Below, piece by piece: positions 18,005-26,889 of a DNA stretch of 64,000 nucleotides (the first letter of the stretch is position 1; the number at the start of each line of letters is the position of its first letter). The position numbers and the translations under genes were made by a program. The notes below the pieces were generated by a model. The model searched no databases. It saw only the letters and a program-made list of their open reading frames with translations, and had not been told where the DNA came from. The DNA comes from Methanococcoides vulcani (GTDB taxonomy: Archaea > Halobacteriota > Methanosarcinia > Methanosarcinales > Methanosarcinaceae), in NCBI RefSeq assembly GCF_900111645.1, contig NZ_FOHQ01000008.1:1-64000 (forward strand), in the 5' to 3' direction.

Positions 18005-19027
18005 TCATCTCACCCTGTTAACGATACCCCTGAACAGGCGACCAAGTATATCAGAACCTGTTATGACAATCTTTTCAGGATCGTCATCATTCCAGTAAAG
18101 TATAAGGTCATTATCTATGACATCATCTTCAGAGTCCACAGGATAGACCTTCAGCTTATGAAGCACATCCCCTATTTTTTCCTTAGGGCTTTTTACGATT
18201 ATCGGAGCATGGCAATATCGTAATGGATAGAATGGTTTTTTGTAGATGGCATCCCTTATGAACGACGTAGAATCTATTGCTACGACCGGATGGTCGTTCT
18301 CATCTACCGCTATTATCCATTTCTTGGCAGGTCTTGCGATCTTCTGAAGCAATTCTTCAAACTCCGGCGTCCCGATCTCCGGAAAGATCGGTCGGTTGTT
18401 ATATGTATCAATTTCTATTATGGAATTCTGGTCTATGAGGGAACCTTCCTGCTTTATGCTAAGATCATCCAGTGAAAGGAAATTAAGAGCACCAAGTCCT
18501 TCCATCTTATCGATGTCACTTGCATCTGCTCTGATATGCTTCTGTAGCATTATCCTCAGGGATGTCTCTTTGAAATACTCAAGTTTCTCTGTACCGAGCC
18601 ATCTGTCAAGGATCATTGCAGAAGGCTTTGTGAAAGGATACAACAGTATTATGTACAATTTGACAAGAGGTGTTAAGGAAGCACCCATCTTTAAGGCATT
18701 TCTTGTGAAATATGCCTGAGGCATTATTTCTCCGAAACAGGTGATGAATACTGTAGAGAATATGAACGCAGAGCTACCTATCATAACTGAATCTGTTAAA
18801 AGGGTCAGAAGTACGTTGACACCTACATTACCCCATAATAAGGTAGAAAGGAGCAAATGCGGATCACTTCTTAGTTTTAAGACCTTCTTTGCATGTATGT
18901 TGTTAGCTTCGGCCTCTATCTCAAGCCTGAGGCGGCTCAGACCAAAAAGACCAATGGTCAGTCCGGAAAAGATCGCTGATTGGGTAAGACAAAGAACAAT
19001 AAGTAACCAGATGATGATATCATTCAT
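18005..19027 (-). CDS. CNNM/DUF21 transmembrane protein
   Basis: 340 residues. The first 150 form the DUF21 (CNNM) membrane domain with about four segments; the motif SGLTIGLFGLSRLRLEIEAEAN is typical, and GEIMPQAYFTR matches the conserved GE.iPk family signature. The C-terminal half resembles degenerate CBS-pair cytosolic domains. Relatives (CorB, CNNM) move or regulate Mg2+ or other divalent cations. The 238-base spacer to trmY has no recognisable feature. Confidence 0.75.
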   Translation of the reverse strand: MNDIIIWLLIVLCLTQSAIFSGLTIGLFGLSRLRLEIEAEANNIHAKKVLKLRSDPHLLLSTLLWGNVGVNVLLTLLTDSVMIGSSAFIFSTVFITCFGEIMPQAYFTRNALKMGASLTPLVKLYIILLYPFTKPSAMILDRWLGTEKLEYFKETSLRIMLQKHIRADASDIDKMEGLGALNFLSLDDLSIKQEGSLIDQNSIIEIDTYNNRPIFPEIGTPEFEELLQKIARPAKKWIIAVDENDHPVVAIDSTSFIRDAIYKKPFYPLRYCHAPIIVKSPKEKIGDVLHKLKVYPVDSEDDVIDNDLILYWNDDDPEKIVITGSDILGRLFRGIVNRVR

Positions 19028-19262
19028 GATTTACTGTTTCACTCCAGGTAAGAAACATTATTAAACATAATACGGGGGCACAAAATAAAACAATTTCTGT
19101 CTTCAAATTTATGCTCTATTAGATCGGAATGGATATCTGATCAGTTTCTTTAAAACAGTTCTTTATAGTTATAGTAATTCATACCTCTGAAATATGGGAT
19201 AAAGAGGAATTAAGCTCTTCACCCGCATCATGTACAAAATTATAATCGAGAATAGGTGTGTT

Positions 19263-19763
19263 TCACTGCTCGACTACTTCTCCCTTTACAAAGAGCATTC
19301 TGTCGCCGTTCTCTCCAACACCTAGGACAAGCTGATCATTTTCCATTGAGACGGTTGTTACATTGCTCAATAAGGAAAGATACTGGTTATCCAACGAGTC
19401 CGGACCACAGTATGCAAGCGTTATTGGTCCTGGTGCTAATGTCAGATCATTTCCTTCCAGTGTGTAGCCTCCTGTTCCAAGGTTGCAGTCTGCCTTAATG
19501 GAGTATGTCCCGTCTGACTTCAAAACAAGTGTGTAGTTTTCCGGATCAGGGACTACAGACTGGCTGGCTGGAAGTGTTTCAATTAGTCCTGACCATTGCC
19601 ATTCGATGTCAATGATCTCGTCAAGGGATACGATATTTTCTTCGTCCTGTTCGGTCTCAACAATGTCGTTCTTATTATCAGTTTCAGTACAACCCACTGC
19701 GATCAGGGTACAGGTAAGTACGGCAAAGATAATGAAAATGGATAATAATTTTTGTGCATTCAT
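19263..19763 (-). CDS. META-domain lipoprotein
   Basis: 166 residues with a lipoprotein signal (residues 1-25, ending IAVGC) and a Glu/Asp-rich spacer. A META (HslJ-like) domain follows: W...L, YTLVLKSDGTYSIKADCN, a glycine-rich turn, and LTLAPGPITLAYC. META domains occur in secreted stress-related proteins; no catalytic function is assigned. AGGAGG lies nine bases before ATG 19763. Flanking spacers (19028-19262 and 19764-20028) contain nothing I recognise. Confidence 0.8.
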   Translation of the reverse strand: MNAQKLLSIFIIFAVLTCTLIAVGCTETDNKNDIVETEQDEENIVSLDEIIDIEWQWSGLIETLPASQSVVPDPENYTLVLKSDGTYSIKADCNLGTGGYTLEGNDLTLAPGPITLAYCGPDSLDNQYLSLLSNVTTVSMENDQLVLGVGENGDRMLFVKGEVVEQ

Positions 19764-20028
19764 AATTTGATAACCTCCTGGTTCTCTAAATGTAAATATG
19801 TCGAGTTCCTATTTATCGATTACTTAAGCTACAGTTCAATTTGAAGTCTTCAGGTATTGATTTTTATATCTGTGGGATGTTTTGTGGACATCGGTGAAAA
19901 GTGCTCCTCCAAAGTAATAGCAAAATTTCCATCTACAGATATCTTATGAATTTAGAAAATATTCTACATATTGAAAATTTGATCAAACTCCAGCTATTCG
20001 AATGTATGGAGCGTTTCAACATTATAAT

Positions 20029-21360
20029 TTAATCTGCAGTGTACTCAATTGTAATGCTGTTTTCTAGAAGCTGTTCACATCTTGCTTTTACTTCGACGAT
20101 ACCAGCTGATTCAGAAGCTGTTAATAGCGCTGTGGTAGAAGAATGACCTTTTTTGATACGGACAGGTGATTCCAGATCCCCACTGCTGGTTTCCAGTTCG
20201 ATCGTTACATCTTCTGGTACTGGTATGTAAATGCCATTCTGATCTTTAATGCTGATCGTGATCACTGATGTTGATCTGCCGTCAGCAGGAATTCCTGGTG
20301 GATCAGCTGTCAATTCCAGATCGATCTTTGGTATCTTTTTGAGGTTGCAGTGAACAGGTGTTGTTCTATTTGTGAGAACATCAGCTTCTTTTCTACATTC
20401 GAAATAGCCGAATTTAGTAAAATCAATATGGTGTTTTCCCACCGGGATCTCAAACATTGTTGCAGGCGATAGTCCTGTATAGATCCCATCAAGGTGGATC
20501 AGGGACGATTCCGGATCAGAGGTTGCATGGATCGATCCGGTCTCCTCCTTTTTCATTTTTTCCTTGTTCTTTTTTCTTAGCTTCAATATTCCTAAAGCAG
20601 TGGCAATGAACAGAACTGCTGTGATCAATATCAATTCCCATGAAATGCCATCGTAGCGTTCGTTCTCGTGTTCAAAGTAAACTTCCATGGTAAGCTCTTC
20701 AGACCAGGTTCCGGTATTGTCCTGTACTGAAAAGTGGTATATTCCTTCTGTAACTTCATCAGGATCAAGTACAAAGTAGCAGCTACTGCCGGACGAGAAC
20801 AGGCTTTCGCCTACAGGAAGTGTCCAGCGGCATTGAACAATTTCACCATCCTCATCGGTACCATATCCTTCAAGGACAACAGTATTTCCTTTAATGACCG
20901 TAGTTGTATCACTTTCAATATGTGCAGCAGGTGGAATGTTTCCATCGCTGGGTTGTATCACACTCATTTCGGGATATTCAAGATAGATGTATCCTTTTCC
21001 ATCTCCATTGCCACTTATGACCGAGATCTTCCATATTGTGCCCCTGGAGATCTCTTCCTCAGAAACGGTATAGCTCAAAGTCAGCACTTCATTTGATCTG
21101 CCCCATATTTCCTTCTTTAACTCACCGGTTGGGATGAACTCCAGTCTTATCACAAGTTCCTGGATATTCCCGTCCAGAAAAGTTTCAGAATATATCATCC
21201 CCGTTTCATCGACTTCGAATTCGATCACATGGGGATTTTCAGGATCGATGGCGATCTGTTCTTCGAAGGAGGCTGCACTTGCACTGGCTGAAAAAGCTAC
21301 AATCACAATGAATGCAAGAAATATGTGTATTTTTTTGACTCCCAATCCCATTTCCCCCAT
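20029..21360 (-). CDS. Membrane protein with PKD-like, PEGA and invasin-type Ig domains
   Basis: 443 residues. A signal peptide (about 9-29) is followed by a beta-rich ectodomain with a PKD-like unit (PPAAHIESDTTTVIKGNTVVLEG...DEDGEI, 140-230). A membrane segment at about 240-260 follows (WELILITAVLFIATALGIL), then a PEGA domain (SIHATSDPESSLIHLDGIYTG, 280-330) and a Big1/invasin-like Ig domain (LTADPPGIPADGRSTSVITI, 345-440). PEGA after the membrane segment is unusual because these domains are normally extracellular, so the topology may be the reverse of this reading or contain two membrane segments. The function is probably cell-surface attachment or sensing (inference). Confidence 0.7.
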   Translation of the reverse strand: MGEMGLGVKKIHIFLAFIVIVAFSASASAASFEEQIAIDPENPHVIEFEVDETGMIYSETFLDGNIQELVIRLEFIPTGELKKEIWGRSNEVLTLSYTVSEEEISRGTIWKISVISGNGDGKGYIYLEYPEMSVIQPSDGNIPPAAHIESDTTTVIKGNTVVLEGYGTDEDGEIVQCRWTLPVGESLFSSGSSCYFVLDPDEVTEGIYHFSVQDNTGTWSEELTMEVYFEHENERYDGISWELILITAVLFIATALGILKLRKKNKEKMKKEETGSIHATSDPESSLIHLDGIYTGLSPATMFEIPVGKHHIDFTKFGYFECRKEADVLTNRTTPVHCNLKKIPKIDLELTADPPGIPADGRSTSVITISIKDQNGIYIPVPEDVTIELETSSGDLESPVRIKKGHSSTTALLTASESAGIVEVKARCEQLLENSITIEYTAD

Positions 21361-21868
21361 CTGTGCTATTTCAGATTTTCAACATTGGCTTCTATTTAGT
21401 TGATCCTATCAGGCGGAAGGCAGGATCACTTCCAGCAATTTGGATCCTGTGCGAACAGGTCTCCTGTGAATGCAGAGGCAGCAGCCCGACATCTGCCCTG
21501 GCAATGTCACAGATGATAGTAGAAGATATACCCTTTTTACATTCCCCGTATTTTTATTTTCCCTCTTTATATTTCAACTTATTGGTGACGTCTGCCATTG
21601 GTTTTAGTATTTATTATATTGGATTTATTATACTCGTTTATAATTAGTATTCTTTTTTCCATCCATTGGAGCATCTTCTAAATAGTTAATTTCTTTATAT
21701 TGTGTTCTTTTTAGCTATTTGAAACTCTAATATATTGCAATATTTCAGCATGCTTGAACTGTAACACTTATATGATGCCTACAATACGTTTATTTGCTTT
21801 TAAATGCAATATTTCTGCAGAGGGGACTTTCCGGATTGAGGATGTTGTCCCATAGAGGAGTACTAATA
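21361..21868. other. Intergenic region, possible decayed ORF
   Basis: Divergent promoters for the PEGA gene (minus) and the TIGR00266 gene (plus) should be here; the TIGR00266 side is AT-rich. On the minus strand, about 21385-21545 keeps one frame open for roughly 50 codons (with a Cys-containing peptide, ...CDIARADVGLLPLHS...) that ends just before the PEGA gene. It has no start codon, so I treat it as a possible remnant only. Confidence 0.3.
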
Positions 21869-22648
21869 ATGGCAGATGAGATCGATTATAAGATTCATGG
21901 AAATGAGATGCAGCTGGTGGAGATCGGCCTTGATAAAGGAGAAACAGTAAGAGCCGAGGCCGGAGCGATGATGTTCATGGGAGATGGCATTAAGATGGAG
22001 ACCTCTACAGGCGGTGGGATCCTGAAAGGCCTTAAAAGAGCATTCTCCGGTGAGAGCTTCTTCATAACTTCATTTACCCAGACCGGAAACGGAAAGGGAA
22101 GTGTTGCTTTCGGTGCTCCGTATCCGGGAAAGATCGTGCCTATAGATCTCACAGAAGAAGGTGGCAGCTTCCTCTGCCAGAAGGACTCTTTCCTTTGTGC
22201 TGCTGATGGTATCGATATTTCGATAGCTTTCTCCAAGAGGATCGGAGCCGGTCTTTTCGGTGGGGAAGGTTTCATTCTCCAGAGGCTTCACGGTGATGGC
22301 CTTGCATTCGTCCATGCTGGCGGTACTATACTGAAAAAGGAGCTTGCACCGGGAGAGACCCTGAGGGTTGATACAGGATGCCTGGTGGCATTCTCTGAAA
22401 GCATCGACTACGACATCCAGTTCGTGGGCGGTTTCAAGAACGCGCTTTTCGGAGGCGAGGGTATGGTACTGGCAACGGTCAAGGGACCGGGTAAAGTGTA
22501 TCTCCAGAGCCTGCCGTTCTCACGCCTTGCTGACAGGATCGCTGCAGCCATCGGTTCCGGGGAATCAAACAGAGGCGAACGAGGCGGCATATCCGGAATC
22601 GGTGAAGGTGCACTCGGTGGCATCCTTGGAGGCGACCGGAAGTTCTAA
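21869..22648 (+). CDS. TIGR00266 / AIM24 family protein
   Basis: 259 residues. The pattern [22 protein letters not shown], then [17 protein letters not shown] and [14 protein letters not shown], is diagnostic for the TIGR00266 (AIM24-like) beta-barrel family. The C-terminus is glycine-rich. AGAGGAG lies eight bases before ATG 21869, so the 25-residue longer frame upstream is rejected. The biochemical role is unknown; the mitochondrial homologue AIM24 affects membrane organisation. The next gene, a phosphoesterase, follows by 23 bases and is probably co-transcribed. Confidence 0.88.
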   Translation: MADEIDYKIHGNEMQLVEIGLDKGETVRAEAGAMMFMGDGIKMETSTGGGILKGLKRAFSGESFFITSFTQTGNGKGSVAFGAPYPGKIVPIDLTEEGGSFLCQKDSFLCAADGIDISIAFSKRIGAGLFGGEGFILQRLHGDGLAFVHAGGTILKKELAPGETLRVDTGCLVAFSESIDYDIQFVGGFKNALFGGEGMVLATVKGPGKVYLQSLPFSRLADRIAAAIGSGESNRGERGGISGIGEGALGGILGGDRKF

Positions 22649-22671
22649 CGGTCTTTTTCGAGGTGTGAAAA

Positions 22672-23304
22672 ATGAGGATACTTGCCCTTGCGGATGTACA
22701 TGGAGATCCTTCCCATATCGATGGCCTGCTGGAGAAGGCAGGTGAGATCGATCTTACGGTGATCAGCGGGGACCTGACCCAGTTCGGTCCTGCCAGTGAA
22801 GCTGAGAAATTGCTTTCGATGTTCGATGTCCCTGTCCTTGCAGTCCCCGGGAACTGTGACCCGGAAGAGATCATGGAAGCTATCGATTCATCGGATGCGG
22901 TGAACCTGCATAATGCTGTGAAGAAGATAGACGACTTTACGTTCATAGGAATGGGCGGTTCCTGCCCAACCCCGTTCAACACCCCCTTCGAGCTTGAGGA
23001 GGATGAGATCGAAAAAACCCTTGAGCCACTTTTTGCAGATGCTGACGGCACTGTTGTGCTGGTCTCTCACACACCTCCCAGAGGTTTGCTGGATGATGTG
23101 TCCGGTGAGAATGTGGGAAGCACAGCCGTGGCAAAGTTCTTTGATCGTGCAAAGCTTGTGATCTGTGCGCATATCCATGAGGCAAGGGGATTCGCCAGAT
23201 CCGGCGATACTTTCCTTGTAAATCCCGGCATGGCAGCACAGGGATATGGTGCTTTGATCGAGCTGGATCACGATAATGTAAGCGTGGTCTTCCTCGAGGA
23301 CTGA
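22672..23304 (+). CDS. Calcineurin-like metallophosphoesterase
   Basis: 210 residues with all the metal-binding motifs of the family in order: DVH near residue 8, GDLTQFG near 33, GNCD near 60, VSHTPPRG near 130 and CAHIHEARG near 165. It hydrolyses phosphate esters with a dinuclear metal centre; the natural substrate cannot be told. GAGGTG precedes ATG 22672. It converges on the metallo-beta-lactamase-fold gene, with a hairpin between them. Confidence 0.88.
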   Translation: MRILALADVHGDPSHIDGLLEKAGEIDLTVISGDLTQFGPASEAEKLLSMFDVPVLAVPGNCDPEEIMEAIDSSDAVNLHNAVKKIDDFTFIGMGGSCPTPFNTPFELEEDEIEKTLEPLFADADGTVVLVSHTPPRGLLDDVSGENVGSTAVAKFFDRAKLVICAHIHEARGFARSGDTFLVNPGMAAQGYGALIELDHDNVSVVFLED

Positions 23305-23335
23305 GCTTAACAAGTTCGACCAGCTTCAATAGATC

Positions 23336-23359
23336 GATCGGGTCCTATCGGACTCGATC
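23336..23359. terminator. Bidirectional hairpin between convergent genes
   Basis: GATCGGGTCC, loop TATC, GGACTCGATC: a 10-bp stem with one G-U pair. It overlaps the stop codon of the minus-strand hydrolase and lies 31 bases after the phosphoesterase stop, a suitable place to separate convergent transcripts. No strong T-run is present. Confidence 0.45.
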
Positions 23360-24104
23360 AGATCTCAACAACCATGAGGTCGGAGGGTATGTGAACCTCC
23401 CCCTCGAACTCTTCTTTCAGGTATTCAAGAGCTTCTTCCTCATGACCCTGCATGTGAGGATAAAGGTGTGTAAGATATACTGCCCTGATGCCTGTATCTT
23501 TAATGTAAGGCCTCAACATGTCAGGCGTGGTGTGATTCGTCATTTCAAAGTCCAGCGGGAACGAGCATTCGTGGATAAGCATATCGCAACCCTGTGCCAT
23601 TTCCATGATGTCATCACAAGGCTCAGTGTCCCCGGAATAGACCACGATCTGGCCGTCATACCGAACCTGATACGCCAATGAGGGCACACTGTGGATCCCG
23701 GCGGCACATTTCACATCGCACGTATCGGTAAGCCTGAATTCTTCCCCCGGTGATACTTCAACGACATTGATGCTGACCTTTTCCTTCATGTATGGATAGA
23801 TGTCCATGAGCCTGTCAAGCCACTCCCGCGTACCTGCCGGACCATAGATGATGGCATCGAACTTATCACACAGCCAGTTTGCCTTGAGCAGACACATCAC
23901 ATCAGCCACATGGTCCAGGTGTAGATGTGAAAGCACAATGGTATCGATGTCCGTATGCTTGTTCCCGCTTTCGAATATACGGTTCAGGATACCTCCCCCG
24001 CAGTCGAACAGGACCTTCTTCTCACCGATCTCCATAAGGAGTCCTGATTGCACCCTGCCCTTCTGTGGTATCGCCACACCGGTTCCAAGAAATGTTATCT
24101 TCAT
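23358..24104 (-). CDS. Metallo-beta-lactamase-fold hydrolase (RNase Z-like)
   Basis: 248 residues. Zinc ligands HLHLDH (SHLHLDHVAD, near residue 62), Asp in YSGDTEPCDD (about 160), and His in YLTHLYPHM (about 215) follow the RNase Z / ElaC-like arrangement. The substrate-binding exosite arm of true tRNase Z is not obvious, so it is best called an RNase Z-like MBL hydrolase. It is divergent from the tRNA-Leu gene 80 bases away. Confidence 0.85.
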   Translation of the reverse strand: MKITFLGTGVAIPQKGRVQSGLLMEIGEKKVLFDCGGGILNRIFESGNKHTDIDTIVLSHLHLDHVADVMCLLKANWLCDKFDAIIYGPAGTREWLDRLMDIYPYMKEKVSINVVEVSPGEEFRLTDTCDVKCAAGIHSVPSLAYQVRYDGQIVVYSGDTEPCDDIMEMAQGCDMLIHECSFPLDFEMTNHTTPDMLRPYIKDTGIRAVYLTHLYPHMQGHEEEALEYLKEEFEGEVHIPSDLMVVEI

Positions 24105-24184
24105 GCTTCATTAGAATAAGGCTTAAGTAACTTAACTTTAATTATGGGATGTTCAACGGCACAAGGCGACCGTTCTATTTCTAT

Positions 24185-24269
24185 GCGGGGGTCGCCCAGC
24201 TAGGTCAAAGGCGCCAGACTTAAGATCTGGTATCGAAGGATTTCGAGGGTTCGAATCCCTCCCCCCGCA
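24185..24269 (+). tRNA. tRNA-Leu (anticodon UAA)
   Basis: Complete cloverleaf. Acceptor GCGGGGG pairs with CCCCCGC. The anticodon stem CCAGA/TCTGG encloses the loop CTTAAGA with TAA at 24221-24223. There is a long class II variable arm, and the T arm is GAGGG-TTCGAAT-CCCTC. The discriminator A fits Leu; CCA is not encoded and there is no intron. An AT-rich TTTAATTAT at about 24137 may be the TATA box. It marks the left edge of the accessory region 24.3-49.8 kb. Confidence 0.95.
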
Positions 24270-24372
24270 CTTGTTTTTCGGGATATATACAAAGAAAAAT
24301 ATGGCAACGGGGTTTTGCGATTGATTCGCACAACCACTAGTTCCAAAATATCACCCTTAAAATTATTTTGTC

Positions 24373-24456
24373 CCATCCTTCTAGCCTCTCCCTCACATTA
24401 GCATTTAATGTAAATGGCTTGTCACTCTTGGCATTCTGCTTCATGTAATGCAAAGT
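24373..24456 (-). pseudogene. Cas1-like C-terminal fragment, copy A
   Basis: About 28 codons in one frame match the other dispersed copies: TLHYMKQNAKSDKPFTLN then a short RERLEGW end. Synonymous differences from other copies show it descends from a translated gene. It begins only about 100 bases downstream of tRNA-Leu and has no start codon; the upstream part is lost. The rest of 24270-24550 is AT-rich and shows nothing else. Confidence 0.55.
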
Positions 24457-24550
24457 GTGACAAGCAGCTCTTGTATTTTGTAAAAACTTGAGGTTCGAAT
24501 TATTATAGAATATTATATTATATTATATTATTATCGAGATACTCAAATAA

Positions 24551-24558
24551 TTATATAT
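24551..24558 (+). promoter_or_regulatory. Probable TATA box of the cohesin/PKD lipoprotein gene
   Basis: TTATATAT lies 49 bases before the putative start at 24600 and 29-36 bases before the AAGGAGGGTG ribosome binding site (24585-24594). This would give a short leader. Based on sequence and spacing only. Confidence 0.4.
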
Positions 24559-24599
24559 GGTTATAAACCTACAACCTCTCAGATAAGGAGGGTGTATCC

Positions 24600-25928
24600 A
24601 TCAAACTCATTACAATAATCGCTATATTTTTACTTCTGCTTGGTCTTGGTTGTTCCAATTCAACTGCAGCAGACGTAGCACTTAAATCATCAACTCAAAT
24701 CGTCACAACCGGTGAAAGCTTCACTGTAGATGTTTTTATAACACCAGATACTGCAATTGCAGGATTACAGTTCGATCTCGAATTTGACAGCTCAAAAATA
24801 CAGATAGATAGCGTATCTGAAGGAAGACTCTTAAGCCAAAATGGAATTTCAACATTTTTCAACGACGGAAACATAGACAACAATGCCGGAATACTTTCAG
24901 GTGTTTTCGGATCGGCAATTGGTCCTTCAAGCGTCTTAGAGCCTGAGTCATTTGCAAGCATCACAATGAGTGTAAAAGAGCAGGCTACAAGCACATCAAC
25001 AATATTTCTGAAAAACGTGATCATAAGTGACCCATCAGGAAATCCCATAGATGTCCAGATCACAGATCTAACTCTGACTATTAATGAAGTCCCTGTAGCA
25101 GTTATCAATAGCCCCTCTGAGGTTAATGAAGGTGATCTGGTACCCTTTAGTGCCTCAGGTTCCTATGATTCCGATGGTGTTGAACTGACATCATATGAAT
25201 GGGACTTTAGTGACGGAACGACAGCTTCCGGCTCGGAAGTCACACATGTTTATGCAACCAACGGCATCTATATAGTAACATTGACGGTCACCGATAATGA
25301 GGGCACATCTACATCTGACACTCTTATAGTAACGGTAAACAATGTTGCACCAGTTGTGGATGCAGGAACAGACCAGACCGCTAACATGGGTGAAGAAGTT
25401 GTTTTTTCAGGAAGCTTTGATGATCCTGGATCCTTCGATACTCACATAATTTTATGGGACTTCGGAGATGGTGAAACTGTAGAAGGTACATTAACACCTG
25501 CTCACACTTATGCTGGTAGTGGCGTTTACAACTTGATTTTGACTATAACCGATAATGACGGTGCATCTACATCAGATACCGCAACGGTAACAGTATCTGA
25601 CACCAATGCCATTTCGATTGACAGCATCAGCATGTCAATGGTGGAAAATTACAAATTCTGGAAGTGGACCCGGATACACGCCACAGCAGAGGTAAAGATT
25701 GTTGATGCCACTGGCAGTCCGATTAATGGTGCAACGGTCTCCGGCCAATGGAGCGGTGCGACCAGCGACAGTGATTCTGGAGTAACTGGCAGTAATGGAA
25801 AGGTCACTTTAGACTCCAAGAATGTGTGGGGATCTGAACCAAGAACATTCACCTTTACAGTGAACGATGTTTCCCATACAATCCAATGGGACGGTGAGAC
25901 AAAATCCGGCACAATAACGTATCAATGA
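24600..25928 (+). CDS. Lipoprotein with cohesin-like and two PKD domains, apparent ATC start
   Basis: 442 residues if translation begins at ATC 24600. The frame gives a textbook lipoprotein signal (KLITIIAIFLLLLGLGC), then a cohesin-type beta domain (about 25-150, TGESFTVDVFITPD...AGLQFDLEFD). Two PKD domains follow (about 165-245 and 255-335, with YEWDFSDGT and ILWDFGDGE), then a C-terminal Ig-like domain. A perfect AAGGAGG is centred eight bases before ATC, exactly where ATG should be. The first in-frame ATG is at 24966 and would lose the signal and cohesin domain. Either AUC is used or an ATG has mutated. It is probably surface-located; cohesin domains bind dockerins, none of which is in the window. 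Confidence 0.75.
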   Translation: MKLITIIAIFLLLLGLGCSNSTAADVALKSSTQIVTTGESFTVDVFITPDTAIAGLQFDLEFDSSKIQIDSVSEGRLLSQNGISTFFNDGNIDNNAGILSGVFGSAIGPSSVLEPESFASITMSVKEQATSTSTIFLKNVIISDPSGNPIDVQITDLTLTINEVPVAVINSPSEVNEGDLVPFSASGSYDSDGVELTSYEWDFSDGTTASGSEVTHVYATNGIYIVTLTVTDNEGTSTSDTLIVTVNNVAPVVDAGTDQTANMGEEVVFSGSFDDPGSFDTHIILWDFGDGETVEGTLTPAHTYAGSGVYNLILTITDNDGASTSDTATVTVSDTNAISIDSISMSMVENYKFWKWTRIHATAEVKIVDATGSPINGATVSGQWSGATSDSDSGVTGSNGKVTLDSKNVWGSEPRTFTFTVNDVSHTIQWDGETKSGTITYQ

Positions 25929-25944
25929 GAGCATTTGTACTCAT

Positions 25945-25973
25945 GAGGAGAAAGGAGTAATCTCCTCTTTTTT
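25945..25973 (+). terminator. Hairpin plus T-run terminator
   Basis: GAGGAGA, a nine-base loop, TCTCCTC, then six T. It lies 17 bases after the stop of the cohesin/PKD gene. This is the clearest intrinsic terminator in the window. Confidence 0.75.
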
Positions 25974-26166
25974 ATTAATTTAAAGTACTCATTGCTCCCA
26001 TCACGATTTGATTTGAAAGTCAAATCTTCTTCCTTTGTTTTTTCTTTTCAAATAAGCCAAAGCACTTCTATGCATGATTTCAATTTCTGTTTTTGTGCAC
26101 AGTATAACCATACACAACTTCAAATACCGCGTTTTGTGCTTCCGACAAAATCACTCCTAATTTACT

Positions 26167-26300
26167 CCACGTCTCCAACCTCTCCCCCACATGCGAATTG
26201 AGAGTAAACGGCTCATCACTCCTGGCATTCTGCTCCATGTAATGGAGAGTATCCTTAGAGGATCCCATTTTCTTCCTATAGTGCTCCACACTAAGAAAGT
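26167..26300 (-). pseudogene. Cas1-like C-terminal fragment, copy C
   Basis: About 44 codons homologous to the family: RKKMGSSKDTLHYMEQNA followed by a DEPFTLNSHV segment and ERLETW. It differs from copy A at many synonymous sites. A short open frame runs through it but begins with unrelated residues and has no ribosome binding site, so I call it a remnant. The rest of 25974-26439 is AT-rich without other features. Confidence 0.55.
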
Positions 26301-26439
26301 ATAACATCTCACTACCCGATGGAACGTGGAGGAGGATAATAAACGCCATCTAAAACTGTTCAAACCAGAACACATCAAAAAGAAAAAGGCCAAATATTAT
26401 GCAAAACAATCTTTCAAATTATAAAGGGGGACGAAAATA

Positions 26440-26859
26440 ATGGAATTAAATAAACTTACACCAAACTTAATGGTTGATGATGTAAACAAGACAGTTGGAT
26501 TCTATAAAGATGTTCTTGGATTTGAATTTGTTATGGCTGTGCCAAAGGATAGCCAAGAAGTTCTAATGGAAATGCCAAAAGACAAGCAACTGATTTATGC
26601 ATTAATGAAAAGTGGCGATGTGCAACTGATGTTTCAGGCAAAAGATAGCCTTTCTGAAGATATTCCTGTATTTAAAGATAGGGGGATTGGCGCATCATTA
26701 ACACTTTATATTGAAGTGGATAATGTTAAAGAGCTATCTGAGGCACTGGAAGAAAAAGTTGAAATCGTCAAAGAATTGCATACAACATTTTACGGGATGC
26801 AGGAGTTTTATATCAAAGATTGTAATGGTTATGTTTTGGGATTTGCGGAGAGTCTTTGA
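26440..26859 (+). CDS. VOC (glyoxalase/bleomycin-resistance-like) protein
   Basis: 139 residues of the vicinal-oxygen-chelate fold: two beta-alpha-beta-beta-beta modules, beginning LTPNLMVDDVNKTVGFYKDVLGFE and ending with FYIKDCNGYVLGFAE. A conserved metal-ligand Glu is plausible at the end (GFAES); the first-module ligand is less clear. Relatives are glyoxalase-type, dioxygenase or antibiotic-binding proteins; the substrate is unknown. AAAGGGGGA precedes ATG 26440. It sits alone between Cas1-like fragment C and the HhH gene. Confidence 0.82.
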   Translation: MELNKLTPNLMVDDVNKTVGFYKDVLGFEFVMAVPKDSQEVLMEMPKDKQLIYALMKSGDVQLMFQAKDSLSEDIPVFKDRGIGASLTLYIEVDNVKELSEALEEKVEIVKELHTTFYGMQEFYIKDCNGYVLGFAESL

Positions 26860-26889
26860 TATTAATAATTTCTCGTTAATTTTTGAACA

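Noticed and set aside
24185-24269. Integrase attachment site with a duplicated tRNA end
   Set aside because: No second copy of the tRNA 3' end was noticed in the window; only the boundary role is proposed.
26080-26349. ORF across Cas1-like copy C as a functional gene
   Set aside because: The N-terminal half is unrelated to the family, there is no ribosome binding site, and other copies show the homologous part is only a gene end.
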